64,000 nt of DNA from Parabacteroides sp. AD58 (GCF_023744375.2 NZ_CP146284.1:1674001-1738000); one strand, 5' to 3'. Positions 38,637 to 48,897 are shown, numbered from the stretch's first letter. Notes: generated by a model not told the origin, from the letters alone. Translations and numbers: made by a program.

Positions 38637-40823
38637 TTACAGCATATACCGCAGTTGATCCAGCATCAGCGGAATTTCCTCTTCTTCAATACCGGCATTC
38701 TTCAGGTCTGCGATGTCTTGCTCAAACTGCTTGTAGAACTTGAACCAGTCTCCGCCTTCTTTTTCTACAGCCTGCTTATAGTAGGCCAACGCCGCCTTGT
38801 TGTTCTGTAAGACCCATTCTGTATGTCCGGCATTCAGGAAATCTTGGGTATTCGGTTGTGCCTCCAATATCTTCTTATAATATTTCCGGGCCTGATCATA
38901 CTTACCGGTCAGAAACGAACACCAGGCAATCGGCCTCCAGGCTTTATGACTTGTCGTATCCAGATAATCTACCTTATAATAATACTTCAACGCTTCGTTA
39001 TAATTCTTCAGTTCCAGATGACAATGCCCGATACTGATCTGAACAGACAGATTATCCGGGTTCAGCACCTCATACCGATGATAATACTCCAGCGCTTTGT
39101 CCGGCTGCTTCAGCGTTTTATAGCAGACAGCTATCCGGCGAATAATCCATTTGCTGTTTGGATTCAGCAAGTCTGCATGCAGATAATCCTTCAAAGCGCC
39201 TTCCAGATCACCGTTCATCTGACGGCAATACCCGGCTTTCTGATACAGGATGTCATTCTCGTTATCTTGCTGGATCAGTTCTTCAAAGATGTTCAACGCA
39301 TCCTGAAAATAATTCTTACGCAAATAATATTCAGCGATAGCTGTCAGGCTGACCGCATCTGATATAAATGGTTTAACTTCTGCCAGGTGATGAAAGTCGA
39401 GCGTATAAGTAAATATGTCATCAAAGTCAAGATGACTGGGGAAAAGTTTATGGAAACGATACAAATCCTGAATGTATCGCCCGGCAATCTGTTCCACTTT
39501 CGAATGCTTTTCCTGCAATTCTTCCTGATTCTGACGAAGCATCTCTGCCGCCTGCCCGTCGAATTGTCCCATCATAGCCGTCCGTGCACTTTCGGGCAAT
39601 TGCAGCATGCTCAGGAAAAAGGAATACTGATCTGAATTACACATGAACGATGTCTGCGTTACCTGTTCAAACAGATGCAACTCGTTCTGATTGCCTTTAA
39701 AACCGGAAGTAAGCACTGAATGCCCGGCATCAAACGGTAAAAACCAGTTTCCGATTTCCCGGAAGAACGGATAGTTTTTCAGATGGACAAATGTTGAATG
39801 TAAAACATCTGCTCCTTCCATCTGTAATTCGCTGAATTCCGTCATCATCCGGCTTAATTCTTTGTCGGCAAAAATCGAATCCTGCCATTCCGGATTCATT
39901 TCATCGCCCAGCTGCTCCGGATTCAAATCCTTCAGGTTTATCTTTTCTCCCAACGTTGGACTCAGTTTCATCATTCCCGGTAAGATTTCGTTCCACAGTT
40001 TCTTGGAAATCTTCTCTGTTTCCCGGGAGAGAATGAAGCGAAGAATAATGGTCTGTATGGTCTGCGAAAACGAAGGCAAAGCTTCTGCCAGCGCATGCAT
40101 CCGGTCACTGATGAAAGGATATAACGAAGTCCGTTTCCGATATTTATACAAGACAAGTAAAATAGCGATCAAAGCCCGGACCGAAATCTCCTGTTTCTGA
40201 CTGGAAGCGGCATCAAACAGAAGTGTCATTTTCTCTTTGTCAAAATATTCCTCGAGACTGAGCAACAGGGCTGAAACGACCTGGCAACCGACACTCTCCG
40301 GCATTTCTGTATCCTGCAGAATAGCCTGAAGTTCGCAGACTTCTTCGGTCGTTAATGGTCCGGAAATCCAAATCTTATTGAATAATGTCAGAGAAGCCGC
40401 CTCCAATTGTTGCTTGGCACTGATATCGGCATGGGCAGCCTGTATATCAGGCTCACTGCTCAGCTGTTGATACAAATACGTATAAGAGACTGCACAGGAC
40501 TGCTTCAGCGAACGACGCCGGCTGTAGAAATACAACGGAGAATCGACCGCCAGCGCTTTTTGTTTCACCATGTCGGCTAGTTCATAAGTTGATGCTTGTA
40601 TTTGCCGATAAATCTGTTCCTGCATCGGATCTTGTATGCCATCCATCCGATAGCGCAACATATATTTATAAGTTTCCTGCAGTTCATTCAGTTTATCCTG
40701 AAAATCGTAATGACCTGAACCGGCAATCAAGCCCTGCAAGCCATCAAAAGCATTTTTCAGTTCTTTCCGGTCCAGCCATTCAATAATCCGACTGTATGTT
40801 TTATTTATATCCTGTATAGTCAT
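38637..40823 (-). CDS. Tetratricopeptide repeat protein
   Basis: A 728-residue cytoplasmic protein. The C-terminal 250 residues (about 478-700) contain five to six clear TPR units (for example YYLRKNYFQDALNIFEELI, DLEGALKDYLHADLLNPN, QPDKALEYYHRYEVLNPDN, NYNEALKYYYKVDYL). The first 470 residues are helical, with no recognised catalytic motif. It is probably a scaffold; the partner is unknown. A minus-strand TATCTTTG element lies at 40852-40859, 29 bases upstream of the start. Confidence 0.85.
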   Translation of the reverse strand: MTIQDINKTYSRIIEWLDRKELKNAFDGLQGLIAGSGHYDFQDKLNELQETYKYMLRYRMDGIQDPMQEQIYRQIQASTYELADMVKQKALAVDSPLYFYSRRRSLKQSCAVSYTYLYQQLSSEPDIQAAHADISAKQQLEAASLTLFNKIWISGPLTTEEVCELQAILQDTEMPESVGCQVVSALLLSLEEYFDKEKMTLLFDAASSQKQEISVRALIAILLVLYKYRKRTSLYPFISDRMHALAEALPSFSQTIQTIILRFILSRETEKISKKLWNEILPGMMKLSPTLGEKINLKDLNPEQLGDEMNPEWQDSIFADKELSRMMTEFSELQMEGADVLHSTFVHLKNYPFFREIGNWFLPFDAGHSVLTSGFKGNQNELHLFEQVTQTSFMCNSDQYSFFLSMLQLPESARTAMMGQFDGQAAEMLRQNQEELQEKHSKVEQIAGRYIQDLYRFHKLFPSHLDFDDIFTYTLDFHHLAEVKPFISDAVSLTAIAEYYLRKNYFQDALNIFEELIQQDNENDILYQKAGYCRQMNGDLEGALKDYLHADLLNPNSKWIIRRIAVCYKTLKQPDKALEYYHRYEVLNPDNLSVQISIGHCHLELKNYNEALKYYYKVDYLDTTSHKAWRPIAWCSFLTGKYDQARKYYKKILEAQPNTQDFLNAGHTEWVLQNNKAALAYYKQAVEKEGGDWFKFYKQFEQDIADLKNAGIEEEEIPLMLDQLRYML

Positions 40824-40851
40824 AAAAGTCTAATAAACAATAATCCTTGCA

Positions 40852-40859
40852 CAAAGATA
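40852..40859 (-). promoter_or_regulatory. -7 element of the TPR gene
   Basis: TATCTTTG on the minus strand, 29 bases before the ATG; no clear TTTG partner. Confidence 0.4.
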
Positions 40860-40916
40860 ACATGTTTTGAGTTTCTAAGCGGGCATGTTTATAAGTTTTT
40901 AAGTTTAGATGCCGGT

Positions 40917-42074
40917 TCATCCGACCCAATACTTCGCTGTCTTTCCTGTTAGGCGGCGGATCAGGATAACCAAACCCCAGGAAACAAGAAAGGCGATGAC
41001 TGCCGCCGCCGGTATTTGCAGGCAAATAGGAACTTCTGCCATACGCATCAAAGCGACACTCGGTCCAACAAAGAAATAATGAATCATATACACGCCAAAC
41101 CCACAGACGGTCAGATTGGCCAAGGCTTTCTGTATCCGCTCCGAACGAACTGTTACCTTTTTGCACAGCAGGAAAATAGGTATCGTCATCATCACGACAT
41201 TCGGCGAACAATAATAAAAGAACAATTCCAGCTGCTCATCGGTGAAATCTGGCAGCGAAGTCATGTGTCGGAAACCCGCAAAGGTGATGCCAAAACCTAT
41301 GATAAACATCGGAATACCTGCCACCAGTATCTTCGGCAAAGACCAGTCGTGGTGACGTAAATAATGACCTAACAGCAAATAGCCGTTGAAACCGGCGAAA
41401 TAATATAGCATGTAAAATTCATTCCAGGCACAAGCGCCCCAGATATACTCGTTTACAAATGCCCGGAGATAAGGAACAAATAAAGTAACGCCCCAACCAA
41501 TCAGGAAGCACAATTTGGCTCTTTCGGAAGCCTTTTCTATCCAGGCCGAGAAGATTGGCATATACAAATACAATCCGATCAGCAGATAAATATACCACAT
41601 ATGCACATCGACAATCGAAAAATTCACCGGAATTTGTCCGATAAAGCCCAACGATACGGTCAGCGACTGACGGAGTGCGTCTTCACCTGCGTATGGGAAG
41701 AACGTGAGAATCACAGAGGGATCTAAACCCAACAATCCCGTCAGCCATGGAAACAGACTGTAAATAACAGACCACACCAGGAAAGGCCAGAACACACGAC
41801 TGATCCGCTTCTTATAAAACGGACCACTCTCCTCTTTTACCGGAAGCAGCAAGGCTCCGGTAATCATCACAAACAACGGAACACACGGACGGAGCAAAGA
41901 GCCATAAACAGCGCCCCAGTATTTGATGCTTGCAATATCTGCCGTCGGATCACCGGCATAGAAGTTAAACGGATCTGCGCTATGGCAACAGACAACGGTA
42001 AACATAGCTACTAAACGAACGACATCAAGCCAGACAATGTGTTTAGATGGTTTAGAAATAAGTGCTTCTTTCAT
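40917..42074 (-). CDS. Acyltransferase family 3 membrane protein
   Basis: A 385-residue polytopic inner-membrane acyltransferase (acyltransferase_3/OafA-like) with about ten helices. The conserved start HIVWLDVVRLVAMFTVVCCHS contains the R/H motif of the family, and a MWYIYLLIGLYLYMPIF segment follows in the middle. Members O-acylate sugars of surface glycans or LPS; the substrate is unknown. It sits 93 bases from the TPR gene start and is probably transcribed alone. Confidence 0.88.
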   Translation of the reverse strand: MKEALISKPSKHIVWLDVVRLVAMFTVVCCHSADPFNFYAGDPTADIASIKYWGAVYGSLLRPCVPLFVMITGALLLPVKEESGPFYKKRISRVFWPFLVWSVIYSLFPWLTGLLGLDPSVILTFFPYAGEDALRQSLTVSLGFIGQIPVNFSIVDVHMWYIYLLIGLYLYMPIFSAWIEKASERAKLCFLIGWGVTLFVPYLRAFVNEYIWGACAWNEFYMLYYFAGFNGYLLLGHYLRHHDWSLPKILVAGIPMFIIGFGITFAGFRHMTSLPDFTDEQLELFFYYCSPNVVMMTIPIFLLCKKVTVRSERIQKALANLTVCGFGVYMIHYFFVGPSVALMRMAEVPICLQIPAAAVIAFLVSWGLVILIRRLTGKTAKYWVG

Positions 42075-42149
42075 TGTTTTATTTGATTAAGTATTATTAA
42101 TGGGATAAAGATAACAAGAATAATAGAAGCTACAGTCGGATTTTTATAT

Positions 42150-42157
42150 GTAAGTTT
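42150..42157 (+). promoter_or_regulatory. -7 element of the ORF6N gene
   Basis: TAAGTTTG, 43 bases before the ATG at 42201; the TTTG partner is not evident. Confidence 0.4.
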
Positions 42158-42200
42158 GTAAGGAAATAAAAAGTGTCTCACTCCAATAAATTCAAACAAC

Positions 42201-42812
42201 ATGGAAAAAGATCATATGATGGAAAAAAGAGAGCCTCATGACACCATTAACCTATTCAAAGAGGTTCAAGAGAAAATATTATTCCTCCGAAATCAAGAAG
42301 TCATATTAGATGCGGATGTTGCTCAATTATATGGCGTGGAGACACGAGAGGTTAACCAAGCCGTACGCAACAATCCCAATAAGTTTCCAAAAGGGTATGT
42401 ATTTGAGATTGATAGGCAAGAACTTACAGAGTTGCGATCAAAATTTTTGATCGCAAATAAATCTAAGAGCCGTACTATGCCCAAAGCCTTTACAGAAAAA
42501 GGCTTGTATATGCTTGCAACCATCTTAAAAAGTTCTCAAGCAACACAAACTACCATTGCCATTATAGAAACTTTTGCTACAGTTCGCCATCTGAAACGGG
42601 AACTCCGTAATTTACACGAAGAACACGACAAACAGCAGCAACAATCCAAGATGCAGTATTTTGGAGATTTGCTTTCAAGCATCGTCATGCCCGATTTGGA
42701 AACATCTGAAACAGAGTCCAGTTTGGAAATCAATTTCTTGATAGGCAAGATAAAGCATACGGTGAAACGGGTAAGAAGACAAAATGATCCTGATTACACC
42801 GAAACAGAATAA
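42201..42812 (+). CDS. ORF6N domain-containing protein
   Basis: A 203-residue protein. The ORF6N domain (about 18-105) is recognised by IIFLRNQEVILDADVAQLYGVETREVNQAVRNN-type sequence followed by RFPKGYVFE-like and MPKAFTEKGLYMLATILKS segments. It is a DNA-binding-type domain common in phages and mobile DNA. A coiled-coil-prone Gln/Glu stretch follows at about 130-150. Neighbouring genes are housekeeping, so it looks like an isolated accessory insertion. No integrase or phage genes adjoin it. Confidence 0.88.
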   Translation: MEKDHMMEKREPHDTINLFKEVQEKILFLRNQEVILDADVAQLYGVETREVNQAVRNNPNKFPKGYVFEIDRQELTELRSKFLIANKSKSRTMPKAFTEKGLYMLATILKSSQATQTTIAIIETFATVRHLKRELRNLHEEHDKQQQQSKMQYFGDLLSSIVMPDLETSETESSLEINFLIGKIKHTVKRVRRQNDPDYTETE

Positions 42813-42867
42813 TGTTTACATCAGCCGTTAAATCATCAGCTAATAAATTCAAATACTTATATTATTT

Positions 42868-43614
42868 ATGATTGAATGTATGAAGAAAAGACGGACTATC
42901 CGTCAATACACAGAACAGGATGTTCCTGAAGAATTATTATGTGAATTACTGGAAGTCGCTTCCCGGGCTTCCAATACGGGAAATATGCAGCTTTACAGTG
43001 TGGTTGTTACCCGCGACCCGGAGCGGAAAGCACAACTGGCTCCGGCTCATTTCAACCAGCCGATGGTGACAAGTGCACCCGTAGTCTTGACATTTTGTGC
43101 AGACGCCAACCGGTTTGTCAAATGGGCAGAACAACGGAAGGCAAAGGCGGGCTTTGACAACCTGCAAATGTTCATGGCTGCTACCATCGATGCAATGCTT
43201 TTTGCTGAAGCTTTTGCCGAAGCAGCCGAAGAGAAAGGTCTCGGACTTTGCTACTTAGGAACAACGGCCTATAATGCCGACCAGATCATAAAGATTCTTT
43301 CATTACCGAAATTAGTGGTTCCGATTATTACGATCACCTTAGGATATCCGGCAGAGCCACTGCCTGAACAATCAGAACGCTTGCCTTTGGCAGCCATCAT
43401 GCATCAGGAAACATATACCGACTACACACCGGCATCCATCGATCAGTTCTATCAGGAAAAGGAAGAGCTGGCTGTCAACCAAGAATTTGTACGCATCAAC
43501 CAGAAAGAGACATTGGCCCAGGTCTTCACCGACTTGCGTTACACAAAAGCCAACAACGAACATTTCTCTGAAGTTCTTCTTCAGGTGCTGAAAGATCAGG
43601 GATTCTTGAAATAG
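42868..43614 (+). CDS. NfsA-type nitroreductase family protein
   Basis: A 248-residue FMN-dependent oxidoreductase. The N-terminus MIECMKKRRTIRQYTEQDVPEELL and the SRASNTGNMQLYSVVVT segment give the FMN-binding Arg and Ser of the nitroreductase fold, and LGLCYLGTTAYN and ITLGYPAEPLPEQSERL follow. It would use NAD(P)H to reduce nitro or quinone compounds. It starts 55 bases after the ORF6N gene. Two hairpins after it serve as terminators. Confidence 0.88.
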   Translation: MIECMKKRRTIRQYTEQDVPEELLCELLEVASRASNTGNMQLYSVVVTRDPERKAQLAPAHFNQPMVTSAPVVLTFCADANRFVKWAEQRKAKAGFDNLQMFMAATIDAMLFAEAFAEAAEEKGLGLCYLGTTAYNADQIIKILSLPKLVVPIITITLGYPAEPLPEQSERLPLAAIMHQETYTDYTPASIDQFYQEKEELAVNQEFVRINQKETLAQVFTDLRYTKANNEHFSEVLLQVLKDQGFLK

Positions 43615-43636
43615 AAGATAACGAGAATCGTAGATG

Positions 43637-43672
43637 AAAGTAACGAGAAGCTTTTTTAAACCTCGTTACTTT
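43637..43672 (+). terminator. Hairpin after the nitroreductase gene
   Basis: Perfect 11-bp arms (43637-43647 and 43662-43672) with a short T-run, about 25 bases after the stop. AAGTAACGAG also occurs at 30489. Confidence 0.6.
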
Positions 43673-43680
43673 TAATCTCA

Positions 43681-43740
43681 AATACGCCGGCTTTTACTCA
43701 AAACACGCCAGCTTTTGATGAAAAGCCGGCGTGTTTTTTT
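43681..43740 (+). repeat. Direct repeat plus terminator hairpin
   Basis: Near-identical units (43681-43695 and about 43700-43716) can each pair with 43721-43737; the second forms a 17-bp stem with a GATG loop and a T7 tail, a strong terminator. A third copy of the unit occurs at about 8158-8175. Confidence 0.65.
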
Positions 43741-43762
43741 ACAGTTCAGACCGAGGCAAAAA

Positions 43763-43800
43763 AATATCCGTCTGATTTACGAATAAACCAGACGGACATT
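43763..43800 (-). terminator. Terminator of the left susC-susD operon
   Basis: Arms 43763-43778 and 43785-43800 pair at 14 of 16 positions; on the minus strand a T-run follows. It lies 35 bases after the susD stop. Confidence 0.75.
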
Positions 43801-43834
43801 ACTATTTATATAAGGTATGTATTAGCCTCATACA

Positions 43835-45415
43835 TTATACAGTCGGTTGCGGAGCAGCCGGGTTGTTATCGCTTTCAGCAATACCTTTGTTTGTTTCCAT
43901 TTCGCACTGCGGAATACGATAGATCATGATCTGAGATTCCGGTTCCAGATTGTACTGAACGATTGCTTCGTAGTTGGTATTCTTACGGATAATCGGTTTC
44001 TTCAGACGCAGGATATCGAACAAGGAGAAACCTTCACCCCACAATTCCATACGACGCTGCAACCAGATTTCGTCCTGCATTGCCTGAGCAGATGTAGCTG
44101 TGCAAGTGTATGACGGGTTACGATAAGTCTTCACGAAGTCTTCCAGTGTCTGTTTAGCTGTAGTCAGGTTACCCGACATCGCTTCACCTTCAGCCTTGAT
44201 CAGATACATTTCTTCTACACGCATCAAAGGCCAGTCCTGTGAGTTGGTTGTATTACCCATTACATCCTGATAAGCACCGAACTTCACATTCGTATAAGGA
44301 GCCAAACCAAAGTAATCGATCACCGGAGTACCGTCTACCGTTTCATTATCAACCAAAGTAGATGTTCCTTCCGGAGAAATGAACCACTGTTTACGGATAT
44401 CAGTATCAGGGATCTGATCATACAAAGCAGAACTTACATAACGGAATGTTCCGGTCAGCGTAGTATAACCGTTACCTGTCAATGAACACAAGTGAGACGG
44501 CCAGTTGATAATACCTGTTGTTACTACATCGTTATCCGGAGTAATCAGAACACCCCATAACCAAGAGTTGGCAGTAGCAGAGTTGAATGTCGGTTTAGAA
44601 ACTTCAGCCAATGACTGCGGAGTACCACCGGCAATGGCCTTTTCTGCATCACTGGCAGCTTCAGCCCATTTCTGCATCAGCAGATTAGCACGGGCACGCA
44701 AACCATAAGCAACAGCCTCATCAATCTGATCCTTGTTTGAACCATTATCAAAACCGGCCAACAGTTCGATTGCCTGATTCAAATCGCTCATGATCTGGTC
44801 ATATACCTGCTGAACCGTAGCACGCGGGTTGGTCTGCATTTCTTCTTCCGTCATTGTCTCAGTAACGATCGGAACGCAAAGCTCATTCTCATGTCCGGCA
44901 TAAGTGAACTGATAGATCTGAGCCAGATTCAGATAATCGTAGGCACGGGCAGCCAAAGCCTGACCCCGGTAACGCTTCATCGATTCATCTTCACTTCCGT
45001 CTGTCAGCGTCAATACATTGTTGGCAGCCTTCAAGTGATTGTAGAAGGTCTTCCAGATCAGTTCATCACCTACGCTGGTATAAAGACGGTCTGAATAATT
45101 CTGAGCTGTTCCAAACCAGTTATAACCAGATGTAGAACAAGGCATATCCTGACCACCTTGTTCCAGGAACTGGCTGACAGCCGCTACACCATAATCGTTA
45201 TGATAAGTCGTTGCATCGTCCGAAATAGTTCCAAACACATTCAGTTTGGCAGCCATTGCATTTACTTCGGCTGTAATCAAGTTCGGGCGTTCAGCGATGA
45301 TATCTTCCTTCTGTTCACCACTCACATACTGGCCTTCCGGAAACTTGTCCAAATCACAAGAAGCCAGCAATAAAGCGGCACTTGCGAACATTAAATATTT
45401 ATTTGTCATTTTCAT
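43835..45415 (-). CDS. SusD/RagB family glycan-binding lipoprotein (left locus)
   Basis: A 526-residue surface lipoprotein. The signal peptide ends in LLASC (Cys20); TPR-like helices and the SusD fold follow (AAKLNVFGTISDDATTYHNDY, RGQALAARAYDYLNLAQIYQFTY, TVQQVYDQIMSDLNQAIELL, RVEEMYLIKAEGEAMSG). It caps the neighbouring SusC channel and captures the glycan or peptide substrate. The start is the ATG at 45415; a second ATG two codons later is possible. It is 23 bases downstream of the SusC gene. Substrate unknown: no glycoside hydrolase lies near. Confidence 0.93.
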   Translation of the reverse strand: MKMTNKYLMFASAALLLASCDLDKFPEGQYVSGEQKEDIIAERPNLITAEVNAMAAKLNVFGTISDDATTYHNDYGVAAVSQFLEQGGQDMPCSTSGYNWFGTAQNYSDRLYTSVGDELIWKTFYNHLKAANNVLTLTDGSEDESMKRYRGQALAARAYDYLNLAQIYQFTYAGHENELCVPIVTETMTEEEMQTNPRATVQQVYDQIMSDLNQAIELLAGFDNGSNKDQIDEAVAYGLRARANLLMQKWAEAASDAEKAIAGGTPQSLAEVSKPTFNSATANSWLWGVLITPDNDVVTTGIINWPSHLCSLTGNGYTTLTGTFRYVSSALYDQIPDTDIRKQWFISPEGTSTLVDNETVDGTPVIDYFGLAPYTNVKFGAYQDVMGNTTNSQDWPLMRVEEMYLIKAEGEAMSGNLTTAKQTLEDFVKTYRNPSYTCTATSAQAMQDEIWLQRRMELWGEGFSLFDILRLKKPIIRKNTNYEAIVQYNLEPESQIMIYRIPQCEMETNKGIAESDNNPAAPQPTV

Positions 45416-45438
45416 ATACTCTAAAAACAATTAACGGA

Positions 45439-48400
45439 TTAGAAATTCAATGAGATACCGCCAGAAATCGTACGGATCGGTGAATAAACGTTATCAGCAG
45501 TCACATACCCCTGACGTGGATCCAAACCTTTACGAGCCGTCAGCAACGCTACGTTATCAGCTACGAAATACAGACGGATACCGTCGATCTGCAATTTACG
45601 AGTCCATGTCTTCGGCAATGTATAACCGAAAGTAATGTTCTGTAAGCTCAGGTAATCAGAACTTGTCAACCAGCGGTCTTGCGTCACAGTTCCTGTATAT
45701 TGGTCTTGCACATTCAAACGGGGAACATCGGTATTCTTATTTTCCGGAGTCCAGGCATTCAGCATATCTACGTGCCAAGCTGCCCCCATAGCATCTGTAC
45801 TCATCAAAGCCTGGTACGTGTAATCCAGGATACGACCGCCTAACTGATAAGCAAAGGCAATTGAGAAATCAAAACCATGGAATGTAAAGCTGGTTCCGAA
45901 ACCACCATATACCTTCGGCAGGATATCGCCTGAAGCAAAACGGTTAGAAGATGCTTCAGAATAAGAAGTCGTAACAGTCTTACCTTCTGCATTTGGTTCT
46001 GTCAGAGCCCACTGGCTTTCACCGGTTTCCGGATTTACGCCTGCATATTTTGGCAAATACAACTGATACATAGATTCACCTTCGCGATAGATACGGCTAC
46101 CATCTATCAACTGACCGTTCAATTCAGGAGCCAGTTCCAATACTTTGTTCTTGAAATGAGTCAGGTTGAAGTTGATATCCCATGTAAAGTCTTTTGTATT
46201 GATGATGTTTGAATTCAAATCCAATTCAACACCACGGTTCACCATTGATCCTACGTTTTCTGGGTAACGAGAGTAACCCATTGACGGAGATACCGGTTTG
46301 AAGTAAAGCATGTCGGTTGTCTTACGAGAGAAATACTCAGCGCTACCGCTCAACTTACCACCCCAGAATGTGAAGTCAAAACCAGTATTGAAGCTGTGTG
46401 AAGTTTCCCACGTAATATCCGGATTACCTTTATAATACAAAGAAGTAGCAAAGTCACCGTTATTGTTTGCCAATGTATACTGGTCCATATACGGATAATA
46501 GTTACGGTACAGACCACCTTCGTACATCAAGTTATCATTACCCTGCAAACCGTAGCTGATCTTGAACTTCAACATGTCAATCCATTTCTGGTTTTCCAAG
46601 AAGGCTTCCTTGTTCATCAACCAACCAGCACCGATTGACCAGAAGTTACCCCAACGGTTATCCGGGTGGAAGGCAGAAGAAGCATCACGACGATAAGAAG
46701 CAGAACCGAAGTACTTGCCATCATAATCGTACTGCACACGGAACAACCAGCCTTCGGTTGCATAGTTGTTCGTATAAGAATAATTATTCTGGTTCAAAAT
46801 ACCGTTGTACAATTCGGAAACATCCGGATTATAGATCTTTTCACGTGAACCATACAATTCTTGATATTTATAGTTGTAGTTTTCATGACCGGCCAATACA
46901 TCCAAATTGTGCACCTCGTTGAATGTCTTGTTGTAAGTCAGCAAATACTGCTGGTTCGTACTGAATGTACGTTGAGATGCGACATAAATCATACCTCCAA
47001 CACCACTCGTTTCAGAATATTGTCCATAGAATGGATTGACCATATTAGTATAACGCACATTGTTGGCATCTACACCAATATTGATCTTTGCCTTGATACC
47101 ACCCCAGATATCGATATCTGCAAACCACTTACCGCTGATAACATCACCTGCATATCTCATCTTATCCAGCATGTAGCTTGCCAACGGGTTAGCATTCGGG
47201 ATTACATTGTTACGCTTAAAGTTCGTATCCGATCCATAATCATAACGTAAGAAACCACGGTTGTCTGTCATGATATTTCCGGAAGCATCACGGATATACA
47301 TCGGATAGATGGCACCCATAATATTGGCTGCGTAGAAAGCATTCGCATTCGAAGTACCGCCTTCAGTATCCTGCTCACGGCTGTCGTAGTGCGTAAACGA
47401 TACGTTACCACCCATCTTCAACCAAGGCTTCACCTGATAATCTGCTTTCAAACGGGCAGAATAACGCTGGAAACCTGAGTTCGGAACGATACCCTGATCA
47501 TCCAGATAACCGGCAGACATATAATAGTTCATCTTGTCGTTGGCACCGCTCACACTCAGGTTATATTCCTGACGGGTGTTGTTTTCGAACAATGCGTCAC
47601 TCCAGCTATCCGGTGTATAATAATATGTACCGTCAGAATAACCCAATGTTGCATTCGGATTCAGTTTACCGTCCATACCGATCAGCTGTTCACCATTCGG
47701 AATGGTAAATACCTGATATCCTAAATAAGAAGAAGACAACATGGCCTGGTTGGCATATGCATTGGCACTTGCCAGATCACCAGCAGCTGCATAGCCCTTC
47801 AAGTCGCCATTATAGATGGCTGAATAAGCCATTTCATAGAACTTACCCGGATCTGTAACTGTTTCGTATGATGGAATACCACGTTTGTTTACTCCCCACT
47901 TAGCATCGAAAGTAACGCGGGCATCACCCGTCTTACCACGTTTGGTCGTAATCAAGATAACACCATTGGCACCACGTGCACCATACAAGGCATTTGAAGC
48001 AGCATCCTTCAAGACAGTCATTGACTCAATATCAGAAGTACTGATAGCTGAGATCTCACCATCATAAGGAACACCATCGACTACATACAACGGAGTGTTG
48101 CTGGCAGAAATAGAACCGATACCACGGATACGAACCGTAGCGTCTTTACCCGGCTGACCAGTACTACTGGTTGTCTGTACACCGGCTACCTGACCTGCCA
48201 AAGCATTTGTTACGTTAGATGTCTGACGAGAAGTAATCTTTTCATCCTTAATCGTCGCAGCAGAACCTGTAAAAGCTGATTTCTTGGCAGTACCATAAGC
48301 TACGACCATTACTTCATCCAACGCTTGTGAGTCAGATTCCAGAACAGCATTTACCTTTGAAGAAACACCCACTTCTACCTTCTTCATACCTACGTATGAA

Positions 48401-48618
48401 ATCTCCAGAAGCTTGCCATTGGAAGGAACATCTAATGTGAAGTTACCATCAAAATCAGTTACTGTACCGATTGTTGTTCCTTTTACGACTACTGATGCAC
48501 CAATTACCGGATCACCGTTTTCATCAAGAACTTGACCGGTCACCTTGGTGTTTTGAGCCATTACCGCAGTCATACCCATCAACAGGCTGGCTACAGTCAG
48601 AGTAAACCTTTTCATCAT
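45439..48618 (-). CDS. SusC/RagA TonB-dependent outer-membrane transporter (left locus)
   Basis: A 1059-residue TonB-dependent receptor. Signal peptide about 1-21; carboxypeptidase-regulatory-like domain about 25-105 (VTGQVLDENGDPVIGASVVVKG); the plug follows, with the SusC motif YVVDGVPYDG and NALYGARGANGVILITTKRG; the rest is the 22-strand barrel ending in aromatic SLNF. It imports large oligomers with its SusD partner. The first 280 bases and the leader are nearly identical to those of the divergent SusC at 49362. Its promoter TTG-N20-TAATTTTG is at 48755-48785. Confidence 0.95.
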   Translation of the reverse strand: MMKRFTLTVASLLMGMTAVMAQNTKVTGQVLDENGDPVIGASVVVKGTTIGTVTDFDGNFTLDVPSNGKLLEISYVGMKKVEVGVSSKVNAVLESDSQALDEVMVVAYGTAKKSAFTGSAATIKDEKITSRQTSNVTNALAGQVAGVQTTSSTGQPGKDATVRIRGIGSISASNTPLYVVDGVPYDGEISAISTSDIESMTVLKDAASNALYGARGANGVILITTKRGKTGDARVTFDAKWGVNKRGIPSYETVTDPGKFYEMAYSAIYNGDLKGYAAAGDLASANAYANQAMLSSSYLGYQVFTIPNGEQLIGMDGKLNPNATLGYSDGTYYYTPDSWSDALFENNTRQEYNLSVSGANDKMNYYMSAGYLDDQGIVPNSGFQRYSARLKADYQVKPWLKMGGNVSFTHYDSREQDTEGGTSNANAFYAANIMGAIYPMYIRDASGNIMTDNRGFLRYDYGSDTNFKRNNVIPNANPLASYMLDKMRYAGDVISGKWFADIDIWGGIKAKINIGVDANNVRYTNMVNPFYGQYSETSGVGGMIYVASQRTFSTNQQYLLTYNKTFNEVHNLDVLAGHENYNYKYQELYGSREKIYNPDVSELYNGILNQNNYSYTNNYATEGWLFRVQYDYDGKYFGSASYRRDASSAFHPDNRWGNFWSIGAGWLMNKEAFLENQKWIDMLKFKISYGLQGNDNLMYEGGLYRNYYPYMDQYTLANNNGDFATSLYYKGNPDITWETSHSFNTGFDFTFWGGKLSGSAEYFSRKTTDMLYFKPVSPSMGYSRYPENVGSMVNRGVELDLNSNIINTKDFTWDINFNLTHFKNKVLELAPELNGQLIDGSRIYREGESMYQLYLPKYAGVNPETGESQWALTEPNAEGKTVTTSYSEASSNRFASGDILPKVYGGFGTSFTFHGFDFSIAFAYQLGGRILDYTYQALMSTDAMGAAWHVDMLNAWTPENKNTDVPRLNVQDQYTGTVTQDRWLTSSDYLSLQNITFGYTLPKTWTRKLQIDGIRLYFVADNVALLTARKGLDPRQGYVTADNVYSPIRTISGGISLNF

Positions 48619-48659
48619 AAATACACTTATTTATTAAACATATAAATATTCAAACCTTT
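48601..48659. repeat. Left arm of 59-bp perfect inverted repeat
   Basis: 48601-48659 is the exact reverse complement of 49321-49379; each covers the end of the leader and the first six or so codons of its susC. The imperfect similarity extends about 340 bases into the genes and about 28 bases into the intergenic side. Confidence 0.9.
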
Positions 48660-48754
48660 TCTAAAGACAGACTTAGTACATACCGAACTTACAGTTCTGT
48701 CTATCATCGACCTCTCTAATGTTTTGTTTCTTTGCTTTCGCTTATTAGAGGCTG

Positions 48755-48785
48755 CAAAATTACAACAAAAAATGTAAAAATGCAA
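48755..48785 (-). promoter_or_regulatory. Promoter of the left susC-susD operon
   Basis: On the minus strand TTG (48783-48785), 20 bases, TAATTTTG (48755-48762). Transcript start near 48748, leader about 130 nt. It lies outside the inverted-repeat arms. Confidence 0.65.
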
Positions 48786-48897
48786 CGAATCATAAATTTA
48801 ACAATCTAATCATTTACGTATTATCACCCGAAATATATCAGAAAGTCACAAAATAAAACATTATACATACCAATTCAGACCACACAACGTAACACTA

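Noticed and set aside
40801..41211. 136-codon minus-strand frame overlapping the acyltransferase gene
   Set aside because: Different frame of the acyltransferase C-terminus, no family features.
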